DNA of 64,000 nucleotides from MTP4 sp052056915 (GCF_052056915.1 NZ_CP195119.1:868001-932000), one strand, 5' to 3'. Positions 19,301 to 26,952 are shown, numbered from the stretch's first letter. The notes: a model not told the origin generated them from the sequence alone. Made by a program: numbers and translations.

Positions 19301-20875
19301 CCATTGATTCCCGTTGTAGAACCTTTCCACAAGATGCCCGTTTTTGGCCCTTATGAAAACTGAGATATTTTGCAATTTATTCCGACAATATTTCAAAACC
19401 GCCGGTGTAGAACCGGAAGCCATCTCAGTATCTGGAGGAAGAACATGGGGTGGCCACGTGGATTCTCCATTTCCATCGGGGTCTATCTCCACTTCAACAA
19501 GCCTTCCGCAGGTCCCTCTGGCAAAAACTTTTATTTTTCCATTGTATTCTATCGCAGCAGGTGGTCCAGTAATTCCTCTTGGCTCAACCTCAACATCAAT
19601 AGTGATGTTCGCCCCTTTTTTGGAAAAATCGTCCTTGCTTCCGATTGCAAAACTATCAAAAATCCGCGGCTCTTTTCCAAAAGGATGAAAAGGCTTGGAA
19701 ATATCGAGGGGTGCTTCATTATTAAACACCTGATCAGGCAGAAGATTTTCCCCTGTAGATTTTGCCCCCAGTGTTATGTTGTCAAAAACAGGTAATTTAC
19801 CAGGAACGTTTACAGGCAAAGGTTCTTCCAGAATGCAGCGAATCCAGCGGCTCTTTACCCCGTTAATTTCTCTTTCTTTGATTTCACCCTCACTTATTTT
19901 GTGAAGCTCAATTTCCCCACTCGTGCTTAAGCCGGAGGTCCTGTCAATAGTTTGAAATTTATGCCATCCTTCCCTTCCTTCGAGTTCACCCCAGTATTCC
20001 CATGAACCTTTAAGTGAAGTGACTCCCGACTCACTTCCGTTACGGTGCCTAACATTGAGGATAAATTGAGCAGGGCTCTTTACGTTGAAAAGGTCCTTAT
20101 GTCCGAGATAAAGGCTGTGTTCCTGCTGGTTTTTTCCTTCAAAAAGCTTGAAGTTTGTTACCTTTTCTACATCAGTATCAGGACTGTGAGAATATGTGAG
20201 TTTATCCCCGACAGTAACAATCATTCCGGAAATGCCGGAGATGATTACGTATTCTTTTTTGTCCCCTTCTCCTATCCGGAGAAAATCCCCTGCCTTGAGG
20301 CCTGTCACATGGTCAAGTTGAAAGTCCGGGTCCCCTTCCTGTGGAGATGAAACAATCTTATATTCAAGAGGAGTTTCACCCTTTTTTTCCGCATCCAGAA
20401 AACCGGGGGGCGGCAGGTAAATGGCATCTCCTTCGGAACCGTCTCCTTTGCGCGGGTCCACGCTTACAACCTTTTTTAACAGGCTGGGAATTGCCAGCAG
20501 GTCTTTTTCGGTTTCAAAAGGCAGTTCTTCGTGCTCTTCGGTTTTATCCGCTGCAGCCTGAGTCCTTGCCGGGATCAGGATCTCTTTTTCGGTACCTTTT
20601 GCCAGTGTAAAGCTAAGCGGGACTCTTGAAGGCTGGGCAGGCAGGAGTTTGACTCCCAGCATATCCAGAAAAGCAACAAAGTTTTTGTGGGGGACCCGGT
20701 TGAAACGATTAGTAACATTTTCTGTCATATACGAAAATATCTTTAGTAAAGCTACCCCGGGATCATTTTCATCAGAAGCCGGCCATTCCGGAGTATAATG
20801 CGGAGCCATTTCCCGGAGGAGTTCTACCAGTTCACTGGCTTTTCTCTCATCTATTTTCGGTGCTTTCGTCCCCAC
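16364..20875 (-). CDS. Large baseplate J-like protein with lectin-like propeller insert
   Basis: A 1,503-residue protein, about twice the size of its neighbour. The N-terminus (ASELVELLREMAPHYTPEWPASDENDPGVALLKIFSYM, FNRVPHKNFVAFLDMLGVKLLPAQ) and C-terminus (VTLIVVPDS, VSGPSYVEIGVKVDIFV, FFHPLTGGSLGEGWDFGRNV, VEGVDHVENL) are J-like. Between about residues 435 and 830 lies an insert with repeated blades (KVFARGTCGRLVEV, SVFIRAKNGHLVERFYNG, SVFVVGSDGSLYEF, IVFLKGENGQLYEL, RVFVTGLDEQLWLYD). These resemble PLL/fucose-lectin-type beta-propellers. J-like eCIS proteins of this size with embedded propellers could bind target-surface glycans; that function is inferred, not seen. Confidence 0.9.
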   Translation of the reverse strand: MGTKAPKIDERKASELVELLREMAPHYTPEWPASDENDPGVALLKIFSYMTENVTNRFNRVPHKNFVAFLDMLGVKLLPAQPSRVPLSFTLAKGTEKEILIPARTQAAADKTEEHEELPFETEKDLLAIPSLLKKVVSVDPRKGDGSEGDAIYLPPPGFLDAEKKGETPLEYKIVSSPQEGDPDFQLDHVTGLKAGDFLRIGEGDKKEYVIISGISGMIVTVGDKLTYSHSPDTDVEKVTNFKLFEGKNQQEHSLYLGHKDLFNVKSPAQFILNVRHRNGSESGVTSLKGSWEYWGELEGREGWHKFQTIDRTSGLSTSGEIELHKISEGEIKEREINGVKSRWIRCILEEPLPVNVPGKLPVFDNITLGAKSTGENLLPDQVFNNEAPLDISKPFHPFGKEPRIFDSFAIGSKDDFSKKGANITIDVEVEPRGITGPPAAIEYNGKIKVFARGTCGRLVEVEIDPDGNGESTWPPHVLPPDTEMASGSTPAVLKYCRNKLQNISVFIRAKNGHLVERFYNGNQWQWIDHGTPNPKTGAVIDFDPAAVYGANTIGYQVISVFVVGSDGSLYEFNRKPGIMVGEWIEHPKPFDTAIDSSPHAIYLEVTNDYSIRTIVFLKGENGQLYELDSQKNIDEKIGNLDNWKTDYGSPPDSLITSKPFAQIYKITNDNFTSMGFFARVFVTGLDEQLWLYDTHPSRKKWEPLGQANGEAVAAVPTGWSYPKGYLVPDETAFKPIFIRSSKNELKGDLWEVEIIREVEMIGEEERDKLNVKWIAHSSPPNSKLLHSPFVIQRSESGHEPKYVFSVSDRNSIVERKIDMGSTADVWNEYKDPIETALTPTFSWEYWNSKGWMVLQELRDGTSNFLKSGTITFDLPPDIEESEIAGQKNYWIRVRLVGGDYGKETFAMALTSTQELKMKAFSTTPYVKEPLVQVISTKDTIRPPLIKSLSISYSLETDTPPEKCLAYNNLEYLDHSKACITEDKHFTPFVKLEAEEKTLYLGFEKPFKGGPVRIFFAAKELPFTKEKKPKMEWTYRGKDSWKELSCLDATEALIREELLELIGPFDFAIDPGFGEALYWIKGTLAKGEYENTPLLDGIYPNTTWGLQAETIKDEITGSGNGEAEQAFSLIKFPVLEKQEIRVMEVLSEEEKQKLIEDYGSNAIFLEKDEKGNVMGTWVLWTEVDDFFDSAPDDRHYILDHATGKVRFGDGIKGMVPPAGGNNIRAFTYQAGGGEQGNVKAREIKTLKSAVGGVDKVSNPIVADGGADTATLEQMLEIGPAMLSHRDRAVSEEDFEWLAREASRKIVKVKCLPNTFPAAASDSSNSSNKYRRKAGCVTLIVVPDSKEDKPVPSLELRTKVQKHLEAHCANTLAFSESVYVSGPSYVEIGVKVDIFVTSVDVAFRVESEARKKLKAFFHPLTGGSLGEGWDFGRNVSASDIYALLEGIEGVDHVENLELVSDGNINETTDSDLVEIYQHSLVANGTHTVNVILVGGDKYRESAYS

Positions 20876-20879
20876 GGCT

Positions 20880-21311
20880 TCAGACCCCCTCTTTTATATA
20901 AAACGGATAGACGAGGTTAAAACGGTTGTTTGTGCTTCTCACCCGGTAATCGATACTCACTAACAGTTTTCCCTCGGAAACATTTTCTGTAGAAATTTTT
21001 ACATTGACGAGCTCAATTCTCGGCTCCCAGAGGGTAAGGGCTTCCCTGACACTATTCTCCACAAGGTTGAGAGTGGCCGTGTTAATGGGCGCAAAAACAA
21101 AATCATGAATCCCACACCCGAAATCCGGGCGCATGACGCGTTCCCCTTTAGCCGTACCCAGGATTATCAGGATCGCTTCTTCTATATCGGTTTCATATTT
21201 TGAAACGGCAATTTTCCCCTCAATGCCAGCTCTTACGGGATACTTCCACCCGCTGCCAAGAAAATTTTTTGGCAATTCCAAACCCCCCAAAATCACGTAA
21301 CTCTCTATCAA
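20880..21311 (-). CDS. GPW/gp25 family baseplate protein
   Basis: A 143-residue protein of the gp25 family (Afp9 homolog). The pattern DIEEAILIILGTAKGERVMRPDFGCGIHDFVF..N..T..LVENSVREALTLWEPRIELVNVKI is characteristic and contains the conserved Arg-Pro-x-Phe-Gly. In contractile systems gp25 forms the inner baseplate and seeds sheath polymerisation. It is four bases upstream of the large J-like gene and three bases downstream of the PAAR gene, so it belongs to the same transcript. Confidence 0.93.
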   Translation of the reverse strand: MIESYVILGGLELPKNFLGSGWKYPVRAGIEGKIAVSKYETDIEEAILIILGTAKGERVMRPDFGCGIHDFVFAPINTATLNLVENSVREALTLWEPRIELVNVKISTENVSEGKLLVSIDYRVRSTNNRFNLVYPFYIKEGV

Positions 21312-21314
21312 CCA

Positions 21315-21611
21315 TTAACCAATCTGTACCGTCGGACACCCCATAGCAACGGCATTGGGAGGTCCGGCCTCAGCAATTATATCTCCCTGCCGGGCGGCTG
21401 GAAGGTTGTTGATCAGCACTGTCGTACTTCCCACAGTAACGACACCACCTACATGGGGGACAGGTCCAGGTGATACCAGTGGACAGGCATGCATATCCGT
21501 TCCTGCCCTCCATGCCGGCATCCCTCCGATCAGTACATTCGGGCTTCCCGGACCCGGTCCCAGGGGCGTCCCGTGGCTGGTCATATCACCCACTCTTGCA
21601 GCTGGCGGCAT
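21315..21611 (-). CDS. PAAR-domain spike tip protein
   Basis: A 98-residue PAAR protein (PPAARVGDMTSHGTPLGPGPGSPNV, MPAWRAGTDMHACPL, VTVGSTTVLINNLPAARQGD, CPTVQIG) with conserved His and Cys for zinc at the tip. It sharpens the spike and can carry effectors in T6SS and eCIS (Afp10 homolog). I place the start at the ATG at 21611, preceded by GGGAG at normal spacing; an in-frame ATG at 21653 adds 14 residues but lacks a ribosome-binding site. It lies between the gpV-like and gp25-like genes. Confidence 0.92.
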   Translation of the reverse strand: MPPAARVGDMTSHGTPLGPGPGSPNVLIGGMPAWRAGTDMHACPLVSPGPVPHVGGVVTVGSTTVLINNLPAARQGDIIAEAGPPNAVAMGCPTVQIG

Positions 21612-21659
21612 TTTCTTACACTCCCATTTATTCAATCTTGCCGGATCTTCCATGTGTTT

Positions 21660-22316
21660 TCAATTGATTTTTACCGGCAAGCCCTGGATTGTCAAAACAG
21701 CATTGGACTTCATTTTAAGAGATGTGGTCCCTTCGATTTCCACAACATTGGCTTTTATCTTGAGCTGCATGACGCTTTCAAGGCTCATGGAATTCTGCAC
21801 GGAATCTATAACGATTTTATTGTTCCCGGTCTTATCGATAATCTCGATTTTCTCCTGCCCTACAGAGTCGTCAAGAACGATTTTATGCCCGGCATTCGTA
21901 TGGATCTCAACTTTTTCCTGTTTTTCGGAGCCGTTATCATTAAAGATGATTTCATGCCCGCTCCGGGACCGGATTTTTCGGATATTGTTTTTCCCATCCT
22001 GGTTGTTTTCAGGAGGGGCATCAGCCCCGTTCCAGAGAGCGCCGATTACATAAGGTCGGTGGATGTCCCCGTGCTCAAAGGCTACAAGGACCACGTCGTC
22101 CACTTCCGGCAGGAAAAACGTCCCTCTCTCCGGGCCTGCCATCAGGGTCGCGATGTGCACCCAGTCGGTCTCATTTTCATCCGAGTACCCGGGAAAGCGG
22201 AGCTTGATCCGCCCAAGGTTTTCAGGGTCTTGGTTATTTGTAACAACACCTGGAGCAACCCCTGGAATCGGCCTGATGTTTTGTTCGTCTCTTTCAAGCG
22301 CATCCAGTAGACTCAT
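21660..22316 (-). CDS. gpV/gp5-like spike protein (VgrG C-terminal type)
   Basis: A 218-residue baseplate assembly protein V homolog. The OB-fold part (GVAPGVVTNNQDPENLGRIKLRFPGYSDENETDWVHIATLMAGPERGTFFLPEVDDVVLVAFEHGD) is followed by a repetitive beta region (IEIIDKTGNNKIVIDSVQNSMSLES) that forms the trimeric needle. It overlaps the upstream gpD-like gene by four bases. In Afp/PVC the D and V halves are usually fused in one VgrG-like protein; here they are separate genes. It carries the PAAR tip. Confidence 0.92.
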   Translation of the reverse strand: MSLLDALERDEQNIRPIPGVAPGVVTNNQDPENLGRIKLRFPGYSDENETDWVHIATLMAGPERGTFFLPEVDDVVLVAFEHGDIHRPYVIGALWNGADAPPENNQDGKNNIRKIRSRSGHEIIFNDNGSEKQEKVEIHTNAGHKIVLDDSVGQEKIEIIDKTGNNKIVIDSVQNSMSLESVMQLKIKANVVEIEGTTSLKMKSNAVLTIQGLPVKIN

Positions 22317-23401
22317 ACAGAGTTCCTCCTGACAAAAAAACTGGTCCTGTACCCGCTGGTATTTATCGTGTGGGTTGTTTCTTTTACATAGTACTTATCA
22401 CTGAAGCGGGCCCCAACTTTCTCAATTCTTATGTTTACACCGGTCCGGATCTGTGGAATACCGATGCATTCTACTCTCCCCTCAACAAGGGTGCCGCTAG
22501 CTCTCTCAAGTTCAGCCCTAGCAATTGAATTTGCATGCTCCGTTGAGTTGACGATTACATCCGTTATGACCCTTCTCACACTTCCATGTCGTCTTTGCGC
22601 GATCTGGCTACCTGCACTCCTTCCTGCATTCTGGCTCCTCTCGCTGCCCGCCTGTGCTCTCCCAACAATAGGAGTTCTCGGATCCCTGGGGTTATACCCC
22701 CTTACTTCCACCTCCGTTAACAGGCCGCTGGTCCGAATCGCAGGGACAAAACTGATGAGGTCCTTACCAAGCTCCAGAGTTAGGATTTCTTCCTCCTCTT
22801 CCCTGGGCCTGACAAAGTACATTGTTTGGCCGTCCATCTTGAATTCATATCCCACTTCCCTTCCAAGCCTGCTAAGGAACGCATAATAAGTTTCATCACT
22901 CCTTTTACGGCTGGTTTGCCGGAGACGCGTATCGTCTACAATGGAAAGAATCCCGGCATCGGAAGCGATTATTCTGGCGACCTCACTGTAGGCCTTGTCA
23001 ACAAAAACCCTTTCTGGAGATGATCTTTTTAGATAGTCATATGAGAGGTCCTGACCCCCAACCCTCAGCGTGGGTGTATCTCCGGAAAAAAAACTGGGCT
23101 CAAGGCTTGTGACGTTTCCCATGATCATGGTATGCAACCTGTCCCCGTATCCCATTTTTATGGTGATGTCGTTTCCTACATTGAAAAGTTCATGGTCAAG
23201 CCACCTGTACTCATGAGACTCCAGGTCAAATTCGTCATGGATTGTTAATTCAAAACTCGCGCCCTCATTGACCTTTTCACTGACCTTGACCTCAAGGATA
23301 ACCTTTTCCATCTCCGCCCTTAGTTTCTGGTTCTGGATCTCGACTTCAAACCTTGGCGCATAAAAATCAAAACTTTCTGCCGAGAGTTGCTCCAGCGTCA
23401 C
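22313..23401 (-). CDS. gpD-like late control/hub protein (VgrG N-terminal type)
   Basis: A 362-residue homolog of phage late control protein D. Features include a beta-rich first domain with LESHEYRWLDHELFNVGNDITIKMGYGDRL, the motif SYDYLKRSSPERVFVDKAYSEVARIIASDAGI, and a long SERSQNAGRSAGSQIAQRRHG linker near residue 260. The protein forms the hub at the tube end and joins the LysM adaptor and the spike. It is four bases downstream of the LysM gene and overlaps the spike gene (ATGA). Confidence 0.92.
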   Translation of the reverse strand: MTLEQLSAESFDFYAPRFEVEIQNQKLRAEMEKVILEVKVSEKVNEGASFELTIHDEFDLESHEYRWLDHELFNVGNDITIKMGYGDRLHTMIMGNVTSLEPSFFSGDTPTLRVGGQDLSYDYLKRSSPERVFVDKAYSEVARIIASDAGILSIVDDTRLRQTSRKRSDETYYAFLSRLGREVGYEFKMDGQTMYFVRPREEEEEILTLELGKDLISFVPAIRTSGLLTEVEVRGYNPRDPRTPIVGRAQAGSERSQNAGRSAGSQIAQRRHGSVRRVITDVIVNSTEHANSIARAELERASGTLVEGRVECIGIPQIRTGVNIRIEKVGARFSDKYYVKETTHTINTSGYRTSFFVRRNSV

Positions 23402-23404
23402 ATT

Positions 23405-24076
23405 TCATCTCTCCTTTCTCGGGATTTCGATAACCTTTCCCGGATTCAGCTTTCGAGGGTTATCAATTTCATTTGCCTCTGCAATCAATCTCCAGTCAGT
23501 TGAGTCTCCATATTCTTCGGCAGCAATGGACCAGAGACTATCTCCTTCGGTAAGCATCCGTCTTTTTGTCAGGTCTGCCGAATGCAGGTCCAGTTCCCTT
23601 ACCTGAACTTCCACCTCCCTGTACTCTTTTAAAGTGACACTCAGGGTCGCCCTGACTGGAATTCCTTCAGGAAGAAACATGGTGTACCGTTTGGTTACTC
23701 TATCAATAATGCACTGAAAAACAAATGTACCCCATATAAAGAGGCAGATCGGAGGAGCATGGAGATCTGAGTCAATGTCCATCAATCCTTTAGCTCCTTC
23801 AGGTAGCCTGCTGAACATCGCGCCTTCATCCCAACCGGTAATTTTGTCGGTATAATCGCGAACATCGGTTCCCTCCTCATAGGTATCAAAAAAGAGGTCC
23901 AGGGTTACCGAACGGGCATTTCCCCTCACAAACTGGAATATGGGGGAAGAGAGCCCCGGAATATTCACTTCGGCAAACTGGTTGCTCTTTTCAACAGTTA
24001 ATTCCTTTGGGTTAAAGAGACAGGGAACTTTTACATCAGGGTCGTCCACCCTGGTGAGATAAGCTTTTTCCAGCAT
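23405..24076 (-). CDS. LysM-domain tail adaptor protein (Afp7-like)
   Basis: A 223-residue protein. The N-terminal ~160 residues (FNPKELTVEKSNQFAEVNIPGLSSPIFQFVRGNARSVTLDLFFDTYEEGTDVRDYTDKI) match the conserved adaptor domain of eCIS and related tails. Residues about 173-221 are a LysM domain (LTEGDSLWSIAAEEYGDSTDWRLIAEANEI..KLNPGKVIEIP). In Afp-type particles the Afp7-like protein connects tube and hub. It abuts the 460-residue unknown gene with no gap. Confidence 0.92.
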   Translation of the reverse strand: MLEKAYLTRVDDPDVKVPCLFNPKELTVEKSNQFAEVNIPGLSSPIFQFVRGNARSVTLDLFFDTYEEGTDVRDYTDKITGWDEGAMFSRLPEGAKGLMDIDSDLHAPPICLFIWGTFVFQCIIDRVTKRYTMFLPEGIPVRATLSVTLKEYREVEVQVRELDLHSADLTKRRMLTEGDSLWSIAAEEYGDSTDWRLIAEANEIDNPRKLNPGKVIEIPRKER

Positions 24077-25459
24077 TTACACCCCTCTCATCTCTCTTTC
24101 CATCCTGATCCTTCGTTCGATGCTCTGATAGACGTATTCCGAAATAATACTGATTTCCTGAGCACTCCTTGTACTCGCCTTTTCAGGAAAGGAAGCATTA
24201 ATCAGTTTTTCAGATACTGACTTTTCCAGTCCGGATAATGTTTCTTTAATTTTCTGGAGTTCCTGGTCTATTTTCTGCGGATTAAAAAAATAAAAATCTT
24301 CAGCAGTCGAGGTGAACAGCTCATTTTTTCCGGAAAGCGGAGGATAAACTTCCGAAAATATGGGGCCTTCTGCAGGATTATAATCGGATTTATAATGGTT
24401 CTCGAAGGCAGGATACACTTTGAGAAGGGGCAGAGTACTGTTAATGACCTCCTGGTATCTGCTGATTTTTTTGGAAAAAACTTCATTTGCATTAAACAGT
24501 TTCATCTTTTTAAGTAACAACTCGCCTTTAGGCACGTTTTTAACTGATTTCACTTTAACCCCATAAACTTCTGTTTGAAGCTCTGAAAGAATGTCAGGAA
24601 CTGCAGCTTTAACCACAGGAACGCCAGTACCAATTACAGGAGTAGCCAGCACAGGGAAAGACGATCCAACTATAGAACCTCCGGCCTCCTCCAGCGAAGG
24701 AACAGTTTTTTCAACTGCTATAACAGGCTTTTTAGCTGATGAAATAGCAGATTCAACTGGGGGGACAACTCCTTCAAAAGCAGTAGATGTTTTTCTGCCG
24801 CTAATTCCCATCCAAACCTTAGGAACAGTTGTCAGTATAACACTGTTTTGAATAGAGCTTCTCTCGTTTGTTCCCAGAAATTTATATTCATTAAGAAGCC
24901 TTATACTTCCCATCTGGAAATAAGAGGAAGAAACCGGGGCTGGAAAAAATATTGAGGTTGATTTTTTTAATAAGGAGCGCTCTTCTATCCTGGCAGCAAC
25001 TTCATCATAGATAGTCGTAACCGAAATTGGAGAATCTGTGGTAATCTCATCCAATAACTTTTTTCTGACTGGAAAATATTTGCCTTTACATTTGCCATTG
25101 CCTTCACCTTGCACTCTCTGTGTATCCTCCGGCCGCAAGATCTTCAAATTGAGGACGGTTTTTCCGGGTTGCAGCATGAATGTTCGTTTTCCGGTGTCAG
25201 TGGGATTCCGCACTATTTTTTCAAGCCCTTTTAAGACACAGAAAAAACTGTTTTGTAAATTCAAAAGCCAATGGGTACTGAAATCTATTTTTTGCGAACC
25301 TTCATGGTTCCTGCCTTTGTAAAGAAACAAAATAGGAAACCCGGAATTAATCACTTTATTTTTACGGTATTTGCCCAGGATTTTTTCATAAAAACGGGTA
25401 TTGGATAATGCGATGGGCTTGAGAATCTTATGGAATTTATTGAATGGGGGCATGCTCAC
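24077..25459 (-). CDS. Unknown eCIS protein between tube and LysM adaptor
   Basis: A 460-residue protein of unrecognised family. The initiation codon GTG overlaps the stop of the tube gene, with a second start (ATG) two codons later. The middle is low-complexity, rich in Val/Pro/Ala/Ser (residues about 240-320: GVVPPVESAISSAKKPVIAVEKTVPSLEE). The C-terminus has a helical tail, ISIISEYVYQSIERRIRMEREMRG. From memory, similar C-terminal tails occur in proteins at this position of other eCIS loci, where the gene is usually shorter. Its position suggests a tube-baseplate connector, or a length-determining component given the lack of an obvious long tape measure. Confidence 0.8.
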   Translation of the reverse strand: MSMPPFNKFHKILKPIALSNTRFYEKILGKYRKNKVINSGFPILFLYKGRNHEGSQKIDFSTHWLLNLQNSFFCVLKGLEKIVRNPTDTGKRTFMLQPGKTVLNLKILRPEDTQRVQGEGNGKCKGKYFPVRKKLLDEITTDSPISVTTIYDEVAARIEERSLLKKSTSIFFPAPVSSSYFQMGSIRLLNEYKFLGTNERSSIQNSVILTTVPKVWMGISGRKTSTAFEGVVPPVESAISSAKKPVIAVEKTVPSLEEAGGSIVGSSFPVLATPVIGTGVPVVKAAVPDILSELQTEVYGVKVKSVKNVPKGELLLKKMKLFNANEVFSKKISRYQEVINSTLPLLKVYPAFENHYKSDYNPAEGPIFSEVYPPLSGKNELFTSTAEDFYFFNPQKIDQELQKIKETLSGLEKSVSEKLINASFPEKASTRSAQEISIISEYVYQSIERRIRMEREMRGV

Positions 25460-25893
25460 CCTTTCCTTAGTCCATTATGGGCAAGTTCAACAGTTTCAAA
25501 GGCTATCGTACTGCTATCGGCCCTGAGATCGGGCCCCGTCCATTTTACGGGATAAGCGTCTTTGAAGTCCCAGCGCCACCTGTCATTCCCGGAAGAGTCC
25601 ACCAAAATAATTGATCCGTTTCTCCTCTCGAATTTTCCTATTACCACGTCCTGATACCACTTCCATATCTGGTCCGAGTCCGTAATACCCCTTTTGAGAG
25701 TGAGGTTTGAGTATTTTGTCCTTTTTGGAAGTTTATATACAAAATCGTTAACCCCTCCTTCTTCATAGGTCTCAGTCTCGGTTTCCGCCTGCAGCCCGGT
25801 TACCTCGGACATCTGGGCAAAAGTAATCCCTTCGATTTCTACCCGGAACCGAAAGGACATAAAAGGATCCTGTTTCCCTGCGGTACCCACCAT
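25456..25893 (-). CDS. Tail tube protein (second, gp19/Afp5-like)
   Basis: A 145-residue tube protein (DPFMSFRFRVEIEGITFAQMSEVTGLQAETETETYEEGGVNDFVYKLPKRTKYSNLTLKRGITDSDQIWKWYQDVV). This is the tail tube fold shared with Hcp. The ATG is preceded by GGGGGGA. Its location next to the baseplate genes suggests the tube-initiator ring (Afp5-like), as opposed to the main tube gene at 26,518-26,952 next to the sheath. Confidence 0.93.
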   Translation of the reverse strand: MVGTAGKQDPFMSFRFRVEIEGITFAQMSEVTGLQAETETETYEEGGVNDFVYKLPKRTKYSNLTLKRGITDSDQIWKWYQDVVIGKFERRNGSIILVDSSGNDRWRWDFKDAYPVKWTGPDLRADSSTIAFETVELAHNGLRKG

Positions 25894-25949
25894 TTTCCCC
25901 CCATTTAAAATATACGGAAAGTTTACTGTTCTTTATCCGTTCCCAAAAT

Positions 25950-26135
25950 TCATTCGACCTCAAGAATGCTCCTCTGCTTTTCCCCACTCAGGCGTCGATT
26001 AATCCTTGAAATTTCCTCACACCATCTCTGCCTATCCCTGTGTTCCAGATTCATGATTTCTTCAAAAGACCAGTGGAAATGATAGGCGATAAAGGCTACC
26101 TCCTCATGCAGGCGGTCGAGGGGGTAGCCCCTTAT
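25950..26135 (-). CDS. DUF6760-type small eCIS protein without canonical start
   Basis: An open frame of 61 residues (GYPLDRLHEEVAFIAYHFHW, EIMNLEHRDRQRWCEEISRIN) matches the DUF6760-type proteins I know from eCIS and related tail loci. No ATG, GTG or TTG is available before the conserved region: in this frame a TGA lies about 10 codons upstream, and the first plausible initiator is ATA at 26135-26133, overlapping the TAA of the preceding gene. It lies in the -1 frame of that gene, and a run of five G precedes the junction, so it may be made by frameshifting as the tail of the upstream protein. The function is unknown; a tail-assembly role is inferred. Confidence 0.75.
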   Translation of the reverse strand: MRGYPLDRLHEEVAFIAYHFHWSFEEIMNLEHRDRQRWCEEISRINRRLSGEKQRSILEVE

Positions 26136-26141
26136 TCCCCC
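26121..26141 (-). promoter_or_regulatory. Possible -1 recoding site (G-run, stop, short hairpin)
   Basis: On the minus strand the zero frame reads CAG GGG GAA TAA, followed directly by GGGGCTACCCC, a 4-bp G/C hairpin with a CTA loop. Slippage of the GGG-reading tRNA by one base on the G-run would enter the DUF6760 frame as GGA ATA AGG GGC. The arrangement resembles tail-assembly frameshift pairs of phages (for example lambda G/GT), though the heptamer is not a classical X XXY YYZ. Confidence 0.45.
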
Positions 26142-26497
26142 TGGAACTCTTCCTCAAATTCAAACTGGTGTCCGCAGTTAGGACATACTGTTTTTAGTCT
26201 TGTAGTTCCAGTTTCGTTGATTTTTGTATAGAAATCCTGCAAATAAGCAAGATCAGAAACAAAGAAATTCTCTATTGTTTTTGTGTTGATAATTTCCAGA
26301 GTCCCAAGCTTTGTAATGACCCTTGATAGCAGGATCACAGTCAGGTAAGCAGGATTGGCCTGGACTTTCGGGTCCCTTAACGGTAAAATTTCATCGGCAG
26401 CTGTTGATAGGCGAATAGTTCCCTTTTTATGAAGGTTTCCCTCTTCATCCACATAGCCTCTCGGTAAAGTGAATTCAAACTCCGTTTGAAAAGCCAG
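26132..26497 (-). CDS. Tail-assembly-chaperone-like protein with zinc finger, CTG start
   Basis: Starting at CTG 26497-26495 the protein has 121 residues: FQTEFEFTLPRGYVDEEGNLHKKGTIRL, ADEILPLRDPKVQANPAYLTVILLSRVITKLG, then a C-terminal CPNCGHQFEFEEEF with a zinc-knuckle-like CxxC. Conserved-looking residues (FEFTLPRGYVD) precede the first standard start (GTG at 26452). The CTG has a strong GGGGGTGA site six bases upstream. Proteins of this type stand between tube and baseplate genes in eCIS and phage-like loci and are thought to aid tail assembly. It probably acts together with the overlapping DUF6760 product. Confidence 0.8.
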   Translation of the reverse strand: MAFQTEFEFTLPRGYVDEEGNLHKKGTIRLSTAADEILPLRDPKVQANPAYLTVILLSRVITKLGTLEIINTKTIENFFVSDLAYLQDFYTKINETGTTRLKTVCPNCGHQFEFEEEFQGE

Positions 26498-26517
26498 AAA
26501 ACTTCACCCCCAAACAT

Positions 26518-26952
26518 TCAAGAAACTCTCTTGAAGCCCTCATGCACGATTTCGAGAGTCTCGATTGCAACTTCATTGCCTTTGGCGCTGAAATCCACAG
26601 GGTCATATTTACTGGGCCAGGCCCTTTCAATATCCCAGCGGGCCTTGTCGCTTCCGGCTTCGTCAATCAGGATTATGGACATATTTTTTCTTGCTTTCTC
26701 AGCCCCAGAATCTATAATTTGCTGCCTCCACATATAGAGGTCCATGGAATCAGTAATTCCCCATTTTAAGGTGATATTTCCATATTTGGTCAGGCCTGAA
26801 AGCTTGCGAAATACCGGTGGTTCATCCCCTTCCCTGTACTCTACAGGATCAGTTGTAGTGTCCGCAAATGTACATTCACTGAAACCCCCCATGTTTTTCC
26901 CATCAATTTCAACCCTGAACCTGAATTGTCTATAAGGATCCTGTCTTGCCAT
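26518..26952 (-). CDS. Main tail tube protein (gp19/Afp1-like)
   Basis: A 144-residue tube protein (MARQDPYRQFRFRVEIDGKNMGGFSECTF, YREGDEPPVFRKLSGLTKYGNITLKWGITDSMDLYMWRQQI) closely related to the product of 25,456-25,893. The chosen ATG at 26952 has GGGGGA at normal spacing; an ATG five codons upstream does not. It lies just downstream of the sheath gene, as usual for the protein that stacks into the inner tube. Confidence 0.93.
   Translation of the reverse strand: MARQDPYRQFRFRVEIDGKNMGGFSECTFADTTTDPVEYREGDEPPVFRKLSGLTKYGNITLKWGITDSMDLYMWRQQIIDSGAEKARKNMSIILIDEAGSDKARWDIERAWPSKYDPVDFSAKGNEVAIETLEIVHEGFKRVS

Noticed and set aside
24076..24077. Separate Afp6-like small gene between tube and LysM genes
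   Set aside because: There is no gap: the 460-residue gene fills the interval with overlaps or zero spacing at both ends.
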